Assembly: GCF_027484705.1 (NCBI RefSeq)
Contig: NZ_JAIXSL010000010.1
Coordinates: 1-64,000 of the forward strand
Length of the DNA stretch: 64,000 nucleotides
Origin: Flavobacterium sp.
GTDB lineage: Bacteria > Bacteroidota > Bacteroidia > Flavobacteriales > Flavobacteriaceae
Reading direction: 5' to 3'
Within the stretch, counting starts at the first letter, position 1. The number at the start of each line of letters is the position of its first letter. A program made the position numbers and the translations under genes. The notes beneath the pieces are model-generated. The model was not told the DNA's origin, ran no database searches, and was given only the letters and a program-made list of their open reading frames with translations. Shown piece by piece: positions 1-9,930 of the stretch.

Positions 1-2
1 CT

Positions 3-2261
3 TTACCAACTTTAAATTCGACAGGAACCATTACTTATTTCGCAGCAGCCGGAAATGGTTGTCCGTCATTAACCAGAACACCAGTAACATTAACAATAAA
101 CGCAGCTCCGGCAGCTCCAATTTCAGGTGGAAACATCACGCAATGTCAAGTATCGCCAATACAAACATTAACCGCTACAGCTAGTGTTACGTTGGGACAA
201 ACGATTACTTGGTTTGATGCGGCTACTGGCGGAAATGTTGTGGCAAACCCTAAACTCAACAGTATCGGAACCATTACTTATTATGCAGAAGCGAATGATG
301 TGACTTGTCATTCCTTCACAAGAACTGCGGTTATCTTGACAATCAATCCTGCTCCGGCAGCACCAATCACTGGTGGCGATATATTCCAATGTGTATCGTC
401 TCCGGTGCAAACAATCACCGCTGTGGCTACAGTCCCTGCCACACAAACGATTACTTGGTTTGATGCGCCACTTAATGGGAACATTGTTCCAAATCCTTCC
501 ATCAATACTGCGATTTCTGTGATTTATTATGCGCAAAGCAATGACGGAACCTGTAATTCCTTGACCAGAACACCCGTAATTTTGACTATAAACCCTTTAC
601 CTGTTGTACCCAATATAGGAACTATAGTGCAACCGGATTGTTTTACAAGTACGGGTTCGGTCACCATTTTCCCTGTTCAGGCTGGTGTGACTTATAGTTT
701 AGATGGTGGCCCATTCACAACGACCGCTTTCTATGGTTCGCTCAGCGCTGGAGTGACCCATACATTAGTCGCGAAAAATACAGGAGGTTGTCTTTCAACT
801 CCGGCTTCAGTAATCATGCAGCCACAACCTATCACGCCTAACATTCCAACTTACGTGGTTACCCAACCTACTTGTACCAATTCAAAAGGAACCATAACCA
901 TCAATGGGGTAAGCGGTGAAACTTACAGTTTTGATGGCGGCCCGTACATCAGCACCCTAACTTACGGCAACCTGTCCGACAATTCCACCCATACGATCAA
1001 AGCCAAAAATGCTGCGGGTTGTTTCTCGCCGGTAGCCACGATAGTTTTAAACGTTCAGCCTTTAACTCCGGCAGCACCAACACTGACGCCAATACAGCCC
1101 ACTTGTAAGGTACCTACTGGAAGCATATTAGTTTCTGGAGTGATCGGGCAAGCTTACAGCCTTGACGGCGGTGCCTTTTCAAACAATTTGACTTATGACC
1201 TGTTATCACCCGCGATTACACACAATGTCAGAGCTATTAATGCTACTGGATGTATTTCAGCGCCGACCAACCTGACTTTAGATCCGCAGCCTCCAACACC
1301 GAATGCGCCATCTTACATGACGGCACAGCCTAATTGCACCACAGCTTTGGGTGAGATTACCATCAACGCAGTCGTAGGAGAAACTTACAGCTTTGACGGA
1401 AGTGCTTATTCGGGTACTTTAATTTACAGCAATCTAGCACCAGCCAATTACACCATTACTGCCCAAAACATATTTGGTTGTACCTCAGCCATTGCTACTG
1501 CTATTGTGAATCCGCAACCCATCACAGCCACTCCTGCTATTAAAGATGGCGTGATCTGCGTGGATCAACTCACTGGAATACCGATCAGAACTTATACTTT
1601 AGAAACAGGCATCGACCCAGCGACACATACATTTATATGGACATTAGACAATGTAGTACAAACCAACACGGGGAATACCTTCGTAGCTACACAAGCCGGT
1701 GTTTATACTGTGATAGCAACGAACACAACTACTGGTTGCGATTCGGTAACAGCCACAGCCAACGTGACCGTTTCTTATCCTGCGTTAGGAATTACCACAC
1801 AAGTATTGGGTCAGTTTGATAACGATACAAGCATTATCGTCACAGTCAATACCGGAACCGGACCATTCCTCTACCAGTTAGATCACGGGCCTGTCCAACA
1901 ATCCAATATGTTTGGCTCCGTGGAACCGGGAACTCATACGATCATCGTAAAAGATGAAAACGGTTGCACCTATCTGACTACGGAACTTATTGTCCTCGGT
2001 TACCTGAATTTCTTCACGCCGAACAACGATGGCTATAATGACAAATGGAACATCGTCGGGTTAAGAGACCAACCTGATGCCACCATTTATATTTATGACC
2101 GTTACGGAAAATACATCAAACAGCTCAGACCAGAAGAAGAAGGCTGGGACGGAACGTTCAACAACACGCTCATGCCCGGAACAGATTATTGGTTTACAGC
2201 GAAGTATACCGAAAACGGTCAAGCGAAAGAATTCAAAAGCCATTTCTCTCTGGTGCGATAA
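3..2261 (+). CDS. T9SS type B sorting-domain adhesin-like protein, 5' end outside the window
   Basis: The reading frame is open from base 3, so the true start lies upstream and only the last 752 residues are seen. It is a secreted, probably cell-surface protein. The N-terminal visible part has repeats of about 84 residues marked by the motif TITWFDA (near bases 210 and 450, with a related unit before). Four units of about 75 residues follow, each with QP.C, a G.I.I..V.GETYS.DGG core and a closing GC. The last ~85 residues contain NFFTPNNDGYNDKW and IYDRYGK, the hallmark of the gliding-motility-associated type B C-terminal domain that directs export by T9SS. No enzymatic domain was recognised; adhesion is the likely role by analogy with the family. 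No clear terminator is visible before udk. Confidence 0.88.
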   Translation, partial: LPTLNSTGTITYFAAAGNGCPSLTRTPVTLTINAAPAAPISGGNITQCQVSPIQTLTATASVTLGQTITWFDAATGGNVVANPKLNSIGTITYYAEANDVTCHSFTRTAVILTINPAPAAPITGGDIFQCVSSPVQTITAVATVPATQTITWFDAPLNGNIVPNPSINTAISVIYYAQSNDGTCNSLTRTPVILTINPLPVVPNIGTIVQPDCFTSTGSVTIFPVQAGVTYSLDGGPFTTTAFYGSLSAGVTHTLVAKNTGGCLSTPASVIMQPQPITPNIPTYVVTQPTCTNSKGTITINGVSGETYSFDGGPYISTLTYGNLSDNSTHTIKAKNAAGCFSPVATIVLNVQPLTPAAPTLTPIQPTCKVPTGSILVSGVIGQAYSLDGGAFSNNLTYDLLSPAITHNVRAINATGCISAPTNLTLDPQPPTPNAPSYMTAQPNCTTALGEITINAVVGETYSFDGSAYSGTLIYSNLAPANYTITAQNIFGCTSAIATAIVNPQPITATPAIKDGVICVDQLTGIPIRTYTLETGIDPATHTFIWTLDNVVQTNTGNTFVATQAGVYTVIATNTTTGCDSVTATANVTVSYPALGITTQVLGQFDNDTSIIVTVNTGTGPFLYQLDHGPVQQSNMFGSVEPGTHTIIVKDENGCTYLTTELIVLGYLNFFTPNNDGYNDKWNIVGLRDQPDATIYIYDRYGKYIKQLRPEEEGWDGTFNNTLMPGTDYWFTAKYTENGQAKEFKSHFSLVR

Positions 2262-2348
2262 ATTGATTCGCCATTCATGCTAAAAAATAACAGGAATTTA
2301 ATTGTCCGTGATTTCCATAAAAAACAAATTCACATTCAATTAAATTCC

Positions 2349-2356
2349 TATTTTTG
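2349..2356 (+). promoter_or_regulatory. Bacteroidetes -7 promoter element (TATTTTTG) for udk
   Basis: TATTTTTG matches the Bacteroidetes -7 consensus TAnnTTTG and lies 27 bases upstream of the udk start. A clear TTG at the -33 position is not obvious, so this is a prediction from motif and position only. Confidence 0.5.
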
Positions 2357-2383
2357 TCTTGAAAACTATAACCCAACTATTGT

Positions 2384-2992
2384 ATGCTAATTATTGGAAT
2401 TGCAGGCGGAACCGGTAGCGGAAAAACTACCGTAGTGCACCAAATCATGAATGAATTGCCCGAAACCGAAGTCGGGATCATCTCCCAGGATTCGTATTAT
2501 AAAGACAATTCCAATCTCAGTTTCGACGAACGCGCCCTGATCAATTTCGACCATCCGCGCGCCATCGATTTCGATTTACTCGTGCAGCATCTCCAAGAAC
2601 TCAAAGCAGGAAACACAGTAGATCAACCCGTTTATTCTTTCGTTACGCACAACAGAACCGACGATACCGTTTTCACCCATCCTAGAAAAGTGATGATTGT
2701 CGAAGGCATCCTAATCCTCGCCCATCCCGAACTCCGCGACTTATTCGACGTCAAGATTTTCGTGCACGCCGACTCCGACGAACGCTTAATCCGCCGTTTA
2801 AAACGTGACATTGCAGAACGCGGCCGCGACATGGATGAAGTGCTCAACCGCTACCAAACGACGCTCAAACCGATGCACCAGCAATTCATCGAACCAACGA
2901 AAGCGTTTGCCGACATCATCATCCCGAACGACAAATACAACACCGTAGCAATCGATGTGGTTCGCGCCGTAATTAATCAGAGAATTTCATAA
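2384..2992 (+). CDS. udk: Uridine kinase
   Basis: Phosphorylates uridine and cytidine to UMP and CMP in the cytoplasmic pyrimidine salvage pathway. The 202-residue product starts with a beta strand and a textbook P-loop, GGTGSGKT at residues 8-15. It continues with SQDSYYKD near residue 35 and an FDHP motif near residue 57, both typical of the uridine kinase/phosphoribulokinase family. The length agrees with the family (about 205-215). It starts with ATG and is preceded by a TAnnTTTG promoter element, so it is probably transcribed separately from the T9SS protein upstream. A structured repeat (3024-3099) separates it from the division gene that follows. Confidence 0.95.
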   Translation: MLIIGIAGGTGSGKTTVVHQIMNELPETEVGIISQDSYYKDNSNLSFDERALINFDHPRAIDFDLLVQHLQELKAGNTVDQPVYSFVTHNRTDDTVFTHPRKVMIVEGILILAHPELRDLFDVKIFVHADSDERLIRRLKRDIAERGRDMDEVLNRYQTTLKPMHQQFIEPTKAFADIIIPNDKYNTVAIDVVRAVINQRIS

Positions 2993-3023
2993 ATAATTCG
3001 TACTTTTATGCTGCTTTTTTTGA

Positions 3024-3099
3024 GGAGCTAATCCCGCTGTACGCTATATCTTTCGCGCCGAACGCCGGCACAAAAGGATGCCGCTGCCATCGGGGCTAA
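3024..3099 (+). repeat. Dispersed structured element, copy A
   Basis: Conserved ends AGC(N4)CCCG at 3026-3036 and CGGGGCT at 3091-3097 can pair as a closing stem. The inside carries ATCTTT near 3048 and AAAAGGAT near 3072 flanking a GCGCCG/CCGGC-type hairpin. Four other copies (B-E) lie in this window. This copy ends 16 bases before the FtsB/DivIC-like gene and runs in the same direction, so it may sit in that gene's leader. Possibly related to the Rfam Flavo-1 RNA motif; this is not verified. Confidence 0.75.
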
Positions 3100-3115
3100 T
3101 ACATTCAGAATCCAA

Positions 3116-3445
3116 ATGGAAGAACAACCACAGCAAGAAAAACACTGGTTCATCAAATTCGTCAGCAATAAATACGTTTGGGTATTGCTGTTCTTCTGCG
3201 CCTGGATGTTGTTCCTCGACAATTACTCCTACTTCGATCATCGTGTCCTTGACAAAGAAATCGACGAACTCGAAGCCAACAAAAAATACTATCAGGAAGA
3301 AATCAGAAAAGACCAGGAAAACATCAAACTTTTGAAAAATCCTGACCAAATTGAAAAATTCGCGCGCGAGAAATACTATATGAAACGCGACAGCGAAGAC
3401 ATTTACATCATCGAATACGAAGGCGACACGGTAAAAAAATCATAA
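3116..3445 (+). CDS. Septum formation initiator family protein (FtsB/DivIC-like)
   Basis: A small bitopic membrane protein of 109 residues, likely part of the division septum complex FtsQ-FtsB-FtsL. One transmembrane helix (about residues 19-40, rich in V, L, F and W) is followed by a charged coiled coil (about residues 45-80, with KEIDELEANKKYYQEEI). The C-terminal block EKFAREKYYMKRDSEDIYII is typical of the DivIC/FtsB family, with its REKY motif. Only 21 bases separate it from the methylmalonyl-CoA mutase small subunit, so co-transcription is likely. The assignment rests on architecture and the REKYYMKR motif. Confidence 0.85.
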   Translation: MEEQPQQEKHWFIKFVSNKYVWVLLFFCAWMLFLDNYSYFDHRVLDKEIDELEANKKYYQEEIRKDQENIKLLKNPDQIEKFAREKYYMKRDSEDIYIIEYEGDTVKKS

Positions 3446-3466
3446 AATTTCAAATCCAAAATTCCA

Positions 3467-4825
3467 ATGGCAGAAAATCTATTCCACGACTTTGAACCTG
3501 TTTCTTCCAAACAATGGAAACAGCAAATCCAGTTCGAACTCAAAGGCGCCGACTACAACGACACCTTACTTTGGAACAGCCCCGAAGGTATCCAAGTCAA
3601 ACCGTTCTACCACGTTGACGAAGCCACAATACCTTTAGCCGTAACGACCAAAGCCACGGAATTCAAAATCGGGCAAGCCATTTTCGTACACGACATAGAC
3701 AAATCCATAGCCCGAGCGATTGACAGTTGCAAACGCGGCGCGGAAAGCCTTTATTTCATGATAGAAAACGAAGAAACCGACGTTGCCAAACTATTAGAAA
3801 ATCTTCCTTTAGATTCGGTTGCGATCCACTTTCATTTGACGTTCCTTTCAATCGATTTCGTAAAAAAAATTGAGACCATTGCCAAAGCAAAAAACGCAAA
3901 ATTTTTCATCAACCTCGACCCGATCGGGCATTTAGCCAAAGAAGGAAACTGGTTTACAACCGCTGAAAAAGACAACTTCGAAACCTTGAATTTGCTTTCT
4001 TCTGAAAGTTCAATCCTGAGCGTTGATGGCAGTTTATACCAAAACGCAGGCGCGAACATGGTGCAACAAATCGCTTACACTTTAGCACACGTCAACGAAT
4101 ATTTCAACCGCATTGTAACTATCGATCAACCTATAGTTTTGAAAGTTGCCGTAGGAACGAACTACTTTTTTGAAATCGCGAAACTGCGTGCGTTACGCAT
4201 TTTATTCCACCTGATTGCCAAAGAATACAACCATACACAAGATTGCCATTTATTGGTCATGCCGACCAAACGCAACAAAACGATTTACGATTACAACGTC
4301 AATATGCTGCGCACAACGACCGAATGCATGAGTGCGATTTTTGGCGGTGCGGATACGATCATCAACCAGCCTTACGATGCGTTATACCACAAAGACAACG
4401 AATTTGGCGACAGAATTTCAAGAAACCAATTGCTGATTCTCAAAAAAGAAAGTTACTTCGATAAAGTTGACAATCCGGCGGACGGCAGTTATTACATCGA
4501 AAGTCTGACGCAGCAACTTGCTGAAAAAGCACTGGCATTATTCAAAGATATCGAAGCCAACGGCGGATTCCTGAAGCAACTCAGCGATGGCACCATCAAG
4601 CGAAAAATTCAAGAAAGTGCCGATAACGAGCAAAAGCTTTTCGATGAAGGCAAAGAAATCCTGTTGGGCACGAACAAATATCCGAACAAAAACGACAAGA
4701 TGAAAAACGATTTGGAGTTGTTTCCGTTCGTCAAAATCAAACCTAGGAAAACCTTGATTACGCCGATTATCGAAAAACGTCTGGCCGAACAAACAGAACA
4801 GGAACGCTTAGCTGCTGAAATATAA
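3467..4825 (+). CDS. mutA: Methylmalonyl-CoA mutase small (beta) subunit
   Basis: Non-catalytic partner of the B12-dependent mutase that interconverts methylmalonyl-CoA and succinyl-CoA. The 452-residue protein has the mutase TIM-barrel homology region (for example [15 protein letters not shown] near residue 243, and [14 protein letters not shown] near residue 340, the counterpart of [13 protein letters not shown] in the large subunit). It stops without any C-terminal cobalamin-like domain. The family members from Propionibacterium or Porphyromonas are about 620-640 residues, so this is the short form. It lacks the DxHxxG cobalamin motif found in the neighbour. The large subunit follows 16 bases downstream, indicating an obligate operon. 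Confidence 0.92.
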   Translation: MAENLFHDFEPVSSKQWKQQIQFELKGADYNDTLLWNSPEGIQVKPFYHVDEATIPLAVTTKATEFKIGQAIFVHDIDKSIARAIDSCKRGAESLYFMIENEETDVAKLLENLPLDSVAIHFHLTFLSIDFVKKIETIAKAKNAKFFINLDPIGHLAKEGNWFTTAEKDNFETLNLLSSESSILSVDGSLYQNAGANMVQQIAYTLAHVNEYFNRIVTIDQPIVLKVAVGTNYFFEIAKLRALRILFHLIAKEYNHTQDCHLLVMPTKRNKTIYDYNVNMLRTTTECMSAIFGGADTIINQPYDALYHKDNEFGDRISRNQLLILKKESYFDKVDNPADGSYYIESLTQQLAEKALALFKDIEANGGFLKQLSDGTIKRKIQESADNEQKLFDEGKEILLGTNKYPNKNDKMKNDLELFPFVKIKPRKTLITPIIEKRLAEQTEQERLAAEI

Positions 4826-4841
4826 CTTGCGAGACATTACC

Positions 4842-6965
4842 ATGAAAAGAAAAGACCTCCAACATATCACTCTCAACGATTTCGGAACTGAAAAACGTCA
4901 AGCATCAACCGATAACTTTCTGATGGCGGAAGGTATTGAACTCCAACCGAACTATTCGAAAACCGACATCGAAAACCTAGAACATATCGGTTTCGGTGCT
5001 GGCTTCGCTCCTAACTTGCGCGGTCCGTACGCCACTATGTATGTGCGCCGCCCGTGGACAATCCGCCAATACGCAGGATTTTCTACCGCTGAAGAAAGCA
5101 ATGCTTTTTACAGAAGAAACCTCGCTGCCGGACAAAAAGGCTTGTCGATCGCTTTCGATTTACCAACGCACAGAGGTTACGATTCCGATCACGAACGCGT
5201 AGTTGGCGATGTAGGAAAAGCAGGCGTCGCGATTGACACTGTTGAAGATATGAAAGTGTTGTTCGACCAAATTCCATTACAGGAAATGTCGGTTTCGATG
5301 ACTATGAACGGCGCGGTTTTGCCCATTATGGCGTTTTATATCGTCGCCGCAGAAGAACAAGGTGTGTTGCCAGAACAACTTTCGGGAACGATTCAGAATG
5401 ATATTTTAAAAGAATTCATGGTGCGGAATACTTACATTTATCCGCCGACACCATCGATGCAGATTATTGCCGACATCTTTGAATTCACGAGCAAAAAAAT
5501 GCCGAAATTCAATTCGATTTCGATTTCTGGTTATCATATGCAGGAAGCCGGAGCCACTGCCGATATTGAACTCGCATATACTTTAGCCGATGGATTGGAA
5601 TATATCAGAACCGGTTTGGCGACAGGAATGAAAATCGATGAGTTCGCGCCAAGGCTTTCGTTCTTTTGGGCGATTGGGATGAACCATTTCATGGAAATCG
5701 CTAAAATGCGGGCCGGTAGAATGATTTGGGCGAAATTGGTCAAACAGTTTCATCCGAAAGATGATAAATCGCTTGCACTCAGAACGCATTGCCAGACTTC
5801 AGGTTGGAGTTTGACCGAACAAGATCCGTTCAATAATGTTGCTCGAACTTGCATTGAAGCAGCAGCAGCAGCTTTTGGTGGAACGCAATCCTTACACACC
5901 AACGCTTTAGACGAAGCGATTGCCTTGCCTACTGATTTCTCCGCACGAATTGCCAGAAATACGCAGATATTCCTTCAGGAGGAAACCAAAATTACCAAAA
6001 CCGTCGATCCTTGGGCGGGTAGTTATTACCTAGAAAGTTTGACGAATGAAATCGCGCAAAACGCTTGGAAACTCATAGAAGAGGTTGAAGAACTCGGCGG
6101 CATGACCAAAGCGATCGAAGCCGGAATTCCAAAATTGCGTATCGAAGAAGCAGCAGCCAGAAAACAAGCGCGTATCGACAGCAATCAAGACGTCATTGTG
6201 GGTGTCAACCAATACCGTTTGGACAAAGAAGATCCATTGCACATTCTAGATGTTGACAATCAAATGGTGCGCAAACAACAAATTGAACAATTGCAACACA
6301 TCAAAGCGTCTCGAAATACAGAAAAAGTAAAAGAATCACTGAATCAATTAACCCTTTGTGCACAGACCGGGAAAGGCAATTTACTCGAATTGGCCGTAGA
6401 TGCCGCCCGAAACAGAGCCACGCTTGGCGAAATCAGCGATGCGTTGGAAACCGTTTTCGGCAGATACAAAGCACAAATCAAATCCTTTAGTGGCGTGTAT
6501 AGCAAAGAAATCAAAGACGACAAAAGTTTCGAGAAAGCCAAACAATTAGCTGATGCTTTTGCCAAAAAAGAAGGCCGTCGCCCAAGAATCATGATTGCCA
6601 AAATGGGACAAGACGGACACGACCGCGGCGCCAAAGTAGTAGCGACGGGTTATGCCGATGTTGGTTTTGATGTCGATATAGGGCCGTTATTCCAAACGCC
6701 TGCCGAAGCTGCGAAACAAGCGGTTGAAAACGACGTGCACATTCTCGGTGTTTCATCATTAGCCGCAGGACACAAAACCTTAGTTCCTCAAGTCATCGAA
6801 GAACTCAAAAAATACGGTCGTGAAGACATTATGGTCATTGTGGGCGGTGTGATTCCGGCGCAGGATTATCAATATTTGTTTGATGCCGGTGCGGTAGCAG
6901 TTTTTGGACCAGGAACTAAAATCAGCGAAGCGGCGATTAAGATTCTCGACATTTTGTTGGATTGA
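4842..6965 (+). CDS. mutB: Methylmalonyl-CoA mutase large (alpha) subunit
   Basis: Catalytic, adenosylcobalamin-dependent subunit for propionate/odd-chain and branched amino-acid carbon entering the TCA cycle as succinyl-CoA. 707 residues from the ATG at 4842. An in-frame TTG at 4827 would add five residues and is less likely. The TIM-barrel mutase domain occupies about residues 1-540, with [19 protein letters not shown] and the substrate-proximal RIARNTQ. The cobalamin-binding domain occupies about residues 570-700, with GQDGHDRG; the lower axial ligand is His593. [10 protein letters not shown] and FGPGT complete the B12 fold. It overlaps nothing; the following lipoprotein gene starts 4 bases after its stop. 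Confidence 0.96.
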   Translation: MKRKDLQHITLNDFGTEKRQASTDNFLMAEGIELQPNYSKTDIENLEHIGFGAGFAPNLRGPYATMYVRRPWTIRQYAGFSTAEESNAFYRRNLAAGQKGLSIAFDLPTHRGYDSDHERVVGDVGKAGVAIDTVEDMKVLFDQIPLQEMSVSMTMNGAVLPIMAFYIVAAEEQGVLPEQLSGTIQNDILKEFMVRNTYIYPPTPSMQIIADIFEFTSKKMPKFNSISISGYHMQEAGATADIELAYTLADGLEYIRTGLATGMKIDEFAPRLSFFWAIGMNHFMEIAKMRAGRMIWAKLVKQFHPKDDKSLALRTHCQTSGWSLTEQDPFNNVARTCIEAAAAAFGGTQSLHTNALDEAIALPTDFSARIARNTQIFLQEETKITKTVDPWAGSYYLESLTNEIAQNAWKLIEEVEELGGMTKAIEAGIPKLRIEEAAARKQARIDSNQDVIVGVNQYRLDKEDPLHILDVDNQMVRKQQIEQLQHIKASRNTEKVKESLNQLTLCAQTGKGNLLELAVDAARNRATLGEISDALETVFGRYKAQIKSFSGVYSKEIKDDKSFEKAKQLADAFAKKEGRRPRIMIAKMGQDGHDRGAKVVATGYADVGFDVDIGPLFQTPAEAAKQAVENDVHILGVSSLAAGHKTLVPQVIEELKKYGREDIMVIVGGVIPAQDYQYLFDAGAVAVFGPGTKISEAAIKILDILLD

Positions 6966-6969
6966 TGCT

Positions 6970-8064
6970 ATGCTTATGAAAAATCGGTTACCACTTTATA
7001 AACTTTGCCTTTTGTTATTCGTTGTCGCACTTTCGTCATGCTCTTCGGATGACAGCGATTATGTAGCTATTGAAACCTCTCCGGTCGTGCTTAATTTAGC
7101 GGATGTTCCTTATGCGAAATTGTCCGATTACAAGTTTTTTGAGGGCGAAATGAAAAACCAACAGCCCGCTTATGGCGTCATTGCTTTCAAACCTGCGAGT
7201 GAGCTCTTTACCGATTACGCGAAGAAAAACCGCTTTGTGTGGATGCCTGACGGAACTAAAGCCACTTACATTAATGATGGCGAAATTTTGAATTTACCGG
7301 TAGGTGCGGCATTGATTAAATCATTCTATTACAACAATGTACAACCTGCCAACACTACAAAAATTATTGAAACCCGTTTAATGATCAGGAAGTCTACAGG
7401 TTGGATTTATGCAGAATATGTATGGAACGATGAGCAAACCGATGCGTTGCTTCAAATTCAGGGAAGTACGCTTTCGCTTTCTTGGATCGATCAAAATAAC
7501 GCAACACAAACCATCGATTATAAAATTCCCGGAACCAATGATTGCAAAATGTGTCATGATGTTTACGGCGAAAGCAAACCCATTGGCATCAAACCTCAAA
7601 ATCTAAACAGCAATTATAACTATACTTCCGGAACCAAAAACCAGCTTTCAAAATGGATTGAATTTGGTTATTTAGAAAATAATTTACCCGCAACTATAGT
7701 GTCCATAGTAGATTATAAAGACACTTCTAAAAGTTTAGATTTGCGCGTGCGTTCTTATTTCGACATCAACTGTGCGCATTGTCATCAAAATGGTGGAAAT
7801 GCTGATTTCACAGCCATTAGATTGGCATTTGATCAAACTATAAACCCAACTAATATGGGCATTTGTATTGGAGGACTTCAAGTTCCCGCTATTACCCGTG
7901 GTCGTATTGTTACGCCACAAAATGCCAGTCAATCTACTTTATTTTACATGATGAATACCACAAATCCGAGTTTTCGAATGCCGCGAGTAGGCAGGACTAT
8001 CGTGCATCAGGAAGGCGTTCAGCTTGTAGAGCAATGGATTAACTCGCTTCCGGCCTGTCCTTAA
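6970..8064 (+). CDS. Diheme c-type cytochrome-like lipoprotein (SO2930/HNE_0200-like)
   Basis: 364 residues from ATG 6970; an in-frame ATG two codons later is also possible. A lipobox signal (LFVVALSSC) indicates export and lipid anchoring at the cell envelope. Two haem c attachment motifs, CKMCH (near base 7545) and CAHCH (near 7773), are visible in the C-terminal half. Family features include SELFTDYAKKNRFVWMPDGT near the N terminus and RMPRVGR near the end. The substrate is unknown; electron transfer or a periplasmic oxidation role is inferred. It starts 4 bases after mutB stops, so it is probably translated from the same transcript, but no functional link to the mutase is known to me. Confidence 0.8.
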   Translation: MLMKNRLPLYKLCLLLFVVALSSCSSDDSDYVAIETSPVVLNLADVPYAKLSDYKFFEGEMKNQQPAYGVIAFKPASELFTDYAKKNRFVWMPDGTKATYINDGEILNLPVGAALIKSFYYNNVQPANTTKIIETRLMIRKSTGWIYAEYVWNDEQTDALLQIQGSTLSLSWIDQNNATQTIDYKIPGTNDCKMCHDVYGESKPIGIKPQNLNSNYNYTSGTKNQLSKWIEFGYLENNLPATIVSIVDYKDTSKSLDLRVRSYFDINCAHCHQNGGNADFTAIRLAFDQTINPTNMGICIGGLQVPAITRGRIVTPQNASQSTLFYMMNTTNPSFRMPRVGRTIVHQEGVQLVEQWINSLPACP

Positions 8065-8096
8065 AGTTAAAATTCCATCTAATAAATAATTTGTAG

Positions 8097-8104
8097 TATA
8101 TTTG
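8097..8104 (+). promoter_or_regulatory. -7 promoter element (TATATTTG)
   Basis: Matches TAnnTTTG and lies about 50 bases upstream of the TPR/LuxR-like regulator start. No well-spaced TTG at -33 was found. Confidence 0.4.
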
Positions 8105-8156
8105 GGCTTCTTCTAGCAATTTTCAACTCTCTTATTTCTAATTTAATTTATTCGCT

Positions 8157-9767
8157 ATGAATATATTTCAGAAGTTTAGTTGCTATGTACTTCTATTTTG
8201 CTGTTGCTTAGGTTACGCCAATCCGTCCGACAATGTGCTGCTCCAAAAAGGTTGGGATGCTTTAGTGAAAGACCATGAAAACGAGGCCTTCAGTTATTTT
8301 TGGCAAGCGTTTGAAAAAGCAAGAAAAGAAAACAACACCCAAGACAAAGCCGAATCATTGTTATATCTGGGCATCTGCTCTTTCGGCGCCAGTTCCGAAA
8401 AGGGTTTGCGTTATGTAACACAATCTTTGAGCGAATACAAAAAACTAGCATCCTCAAATCCGGAGTTTGCCAAAAAAGGCAGAAGCCGTTGCTTACAGCT
8501 CATCAGTACGATTTACAGCCGACAGAAAAAATATAAAGAAGCCATTGCGTTGAGTAAAACAGTTGTAGCGGATCTTCAAGGAACTGACGACAAAGAAGGC
8601 ACTTTAGGACTCGCCTATTCCAGCCTTGGAACTTTATATGAATATCAAAAGCAAAGTGATTCTTCCGCTTACTTCTTCAAACGTGCTTTAGCGGAATTTG
8701 AGAAACAAAAAAACATCGCTTATTTGCCAACGGCCTATGTAAAAATGGGCGATTTAGCGAAGAGGAACCGCCAGAAAGAAATCAGTTTTGGCTTTTACAA
8801 CAAAGCGATACAACTCGCCGATACTTCCGAGAACAAGCAAGCACAGGTGCATTCGCTCGTGGCTTTGGGAAAATGGGAACTCGATTTTAATCACGATGAA
8901 GCCAAAGCGGAGATTCATTTCCAAAAAGCAAAACTGATTTCGCAAAATCTTTCCGATAAAGTATTTGAAATCAAAGCCATACAGGCACTTATTGATTTAA
9001 AAAAGAAGCAAAATAAATTTCTAGAAGTAAGCCAACTCCAAGACGAACAAATCAAAATCAAAGACCATTATTATTCCCTTGAAAGAGAACAGATTGCCAA
9101 AAATCTTGAAGTTCAGTTTGAAGTGGCCGAAAAAGACCGCAAGCTCGAACTGATTTCCAAAGAAAAAGAAGTATCTAGGCTGACCAATTATCTTTTGTTC
9201 AGTTTGGTCATGCTGCTGGTCATCGTGTTTTCATTTCTGTATTTTTTCCTCAAACGCATCAATAAGCGCGACAAACAACTGCTCAAAACTAAGGAAGAAT
9301 TGTTTACTGTTTTGGAAGAACAGAAGCAACTTAAAGAACAGCAATTTGAAAACGACCTCGAGCATAAGGAAAGTCAATTGAGCGCGATTACATTGCAGAT
9401 GCTTCAGAAAAACGAACTGCTCGAGGAAATCAAATCGATCATCAACAAAAAAGAAGACACCACAGAAAAACAACTGACCAAAGTCATCAACAGCCATTTT
9501 ACGCAGGACAACAACTGGAACGACTTTGATAAATATTTTGAAAGCGTCAATAAGAATTTCTACAACAAGCTCAAACAGAAATATCCGGACATCAGCTCGA
9601 ATGATTTAAAAATTTGTGCCTTAATCAAGCTCAATCTTTCCATTAAGGAAATGGCTTCGATTCTCAACATTTCACCAGACAGTGTCAAAACAGCACGATA
9701 CCGTTTGCGGAAAAAGCTACAACTCACTACTGAGGACAACCTGACGGAATTTATTTTATCAGTGTAG
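8157..9767 (+). CDS. TPR and coiled-coil membrane regulator with C-terminal LuxR-type HTH
   Basis: 536 residues. An N-terminal signal/membrane segment is followed by tetratricopeptide-like helical repeats (about residues 30-310), for example GLAYSSLGTLYEYQKQSDSS and AYVKMGDLAKRN. A single transmembrane helix lies near residues 345-365 (LLFSLVMLLVIVFSFLYFF), then a long glutamate/lysine-rich coiled coil. The C-terminal helix-turn-helix (LSIKEMASILNISPDSVKTA) resembles LuxR-type DNA-binding domains. This architecture, common in Flavobacteriia, places a DNA-binding domain on the cytoplasmic side of a periplasmic TPR sensor. It probably regulates nearby genes; the T9SS protein downstream is a candidate target, but this is inference. 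Confidence 0.82.
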   Translation: MNIFQKFSCYVLLFCCCLGYANPSDNVLLQKGWDALVKDHENEAFSYFWQAFEKARKENNTQDKAESLLYLGICSFGASSEKGLRYVTQSLSEYKKLASSNPEFAKKGRSRCLQLISTIYSRQKKYKEAIALSKTVVADLQGTDDKEGTLGLAYSSLGTLYEYQKQSDSSAYFFKRALAEFEKQKNIAYLPTAYVKMGDLAKRNRQKEISFGFYNKAIQLADTSENKQAQVHSLVALGKWELDFNHDEAKAEIHFQKAKLISQNLSDKVFEIKAIQALIDLKKKQNKFLEVSQLQDEQIKIKDHYYSLEREQIAKNLEVQFEVAEKDRKLELISKEKEVSRLTNYLLFSLVMLLVIVFSFLYFFLKRINKRDKQLLKTKEELFTVLEEQKQLKEQQFENDLEHKESQLSAITLQMLQKNELLEEIKSIINKKEDTTEKQLTKVINSHFTQDNNWNDFDKYFESVNKNFYNKLKQKYPDISSNDLKICALIKLNLSIKEMASILNISPDSVKTARYRLRKKLQLTTEDNLTEFILSV

Positions 9768-9838
9768 TTTTTTTTTAGTAAGTCTACCCGCTATTCATCA
9801 GTATTTAAGGCATTGTATACCTTTTGTCTACCTGTTTT

Positions 9839-9871
9839 TTGACCTATCGTATTACAAAATGTTTACTTTTG
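9839..9871 (+). promoter_or_regulatory. Bacteroidetes promoter (TTG, 22-base spacer, TACTTTTG)
   Basis: TTG at 9839-9841 and TACTTTTG at 9864-9871 fit the TTG-N(17-23)-TAnnTTTG pattern. It would drive the T9SS type A protein that starts at 9931. Confidence 0.6.
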
Positions 9872-9930
9872 GAATATGAAATTGCTATGAAGAAGAAGTT
9901 TCATTTGGTTCTAACTTTAAAAAAAATATC

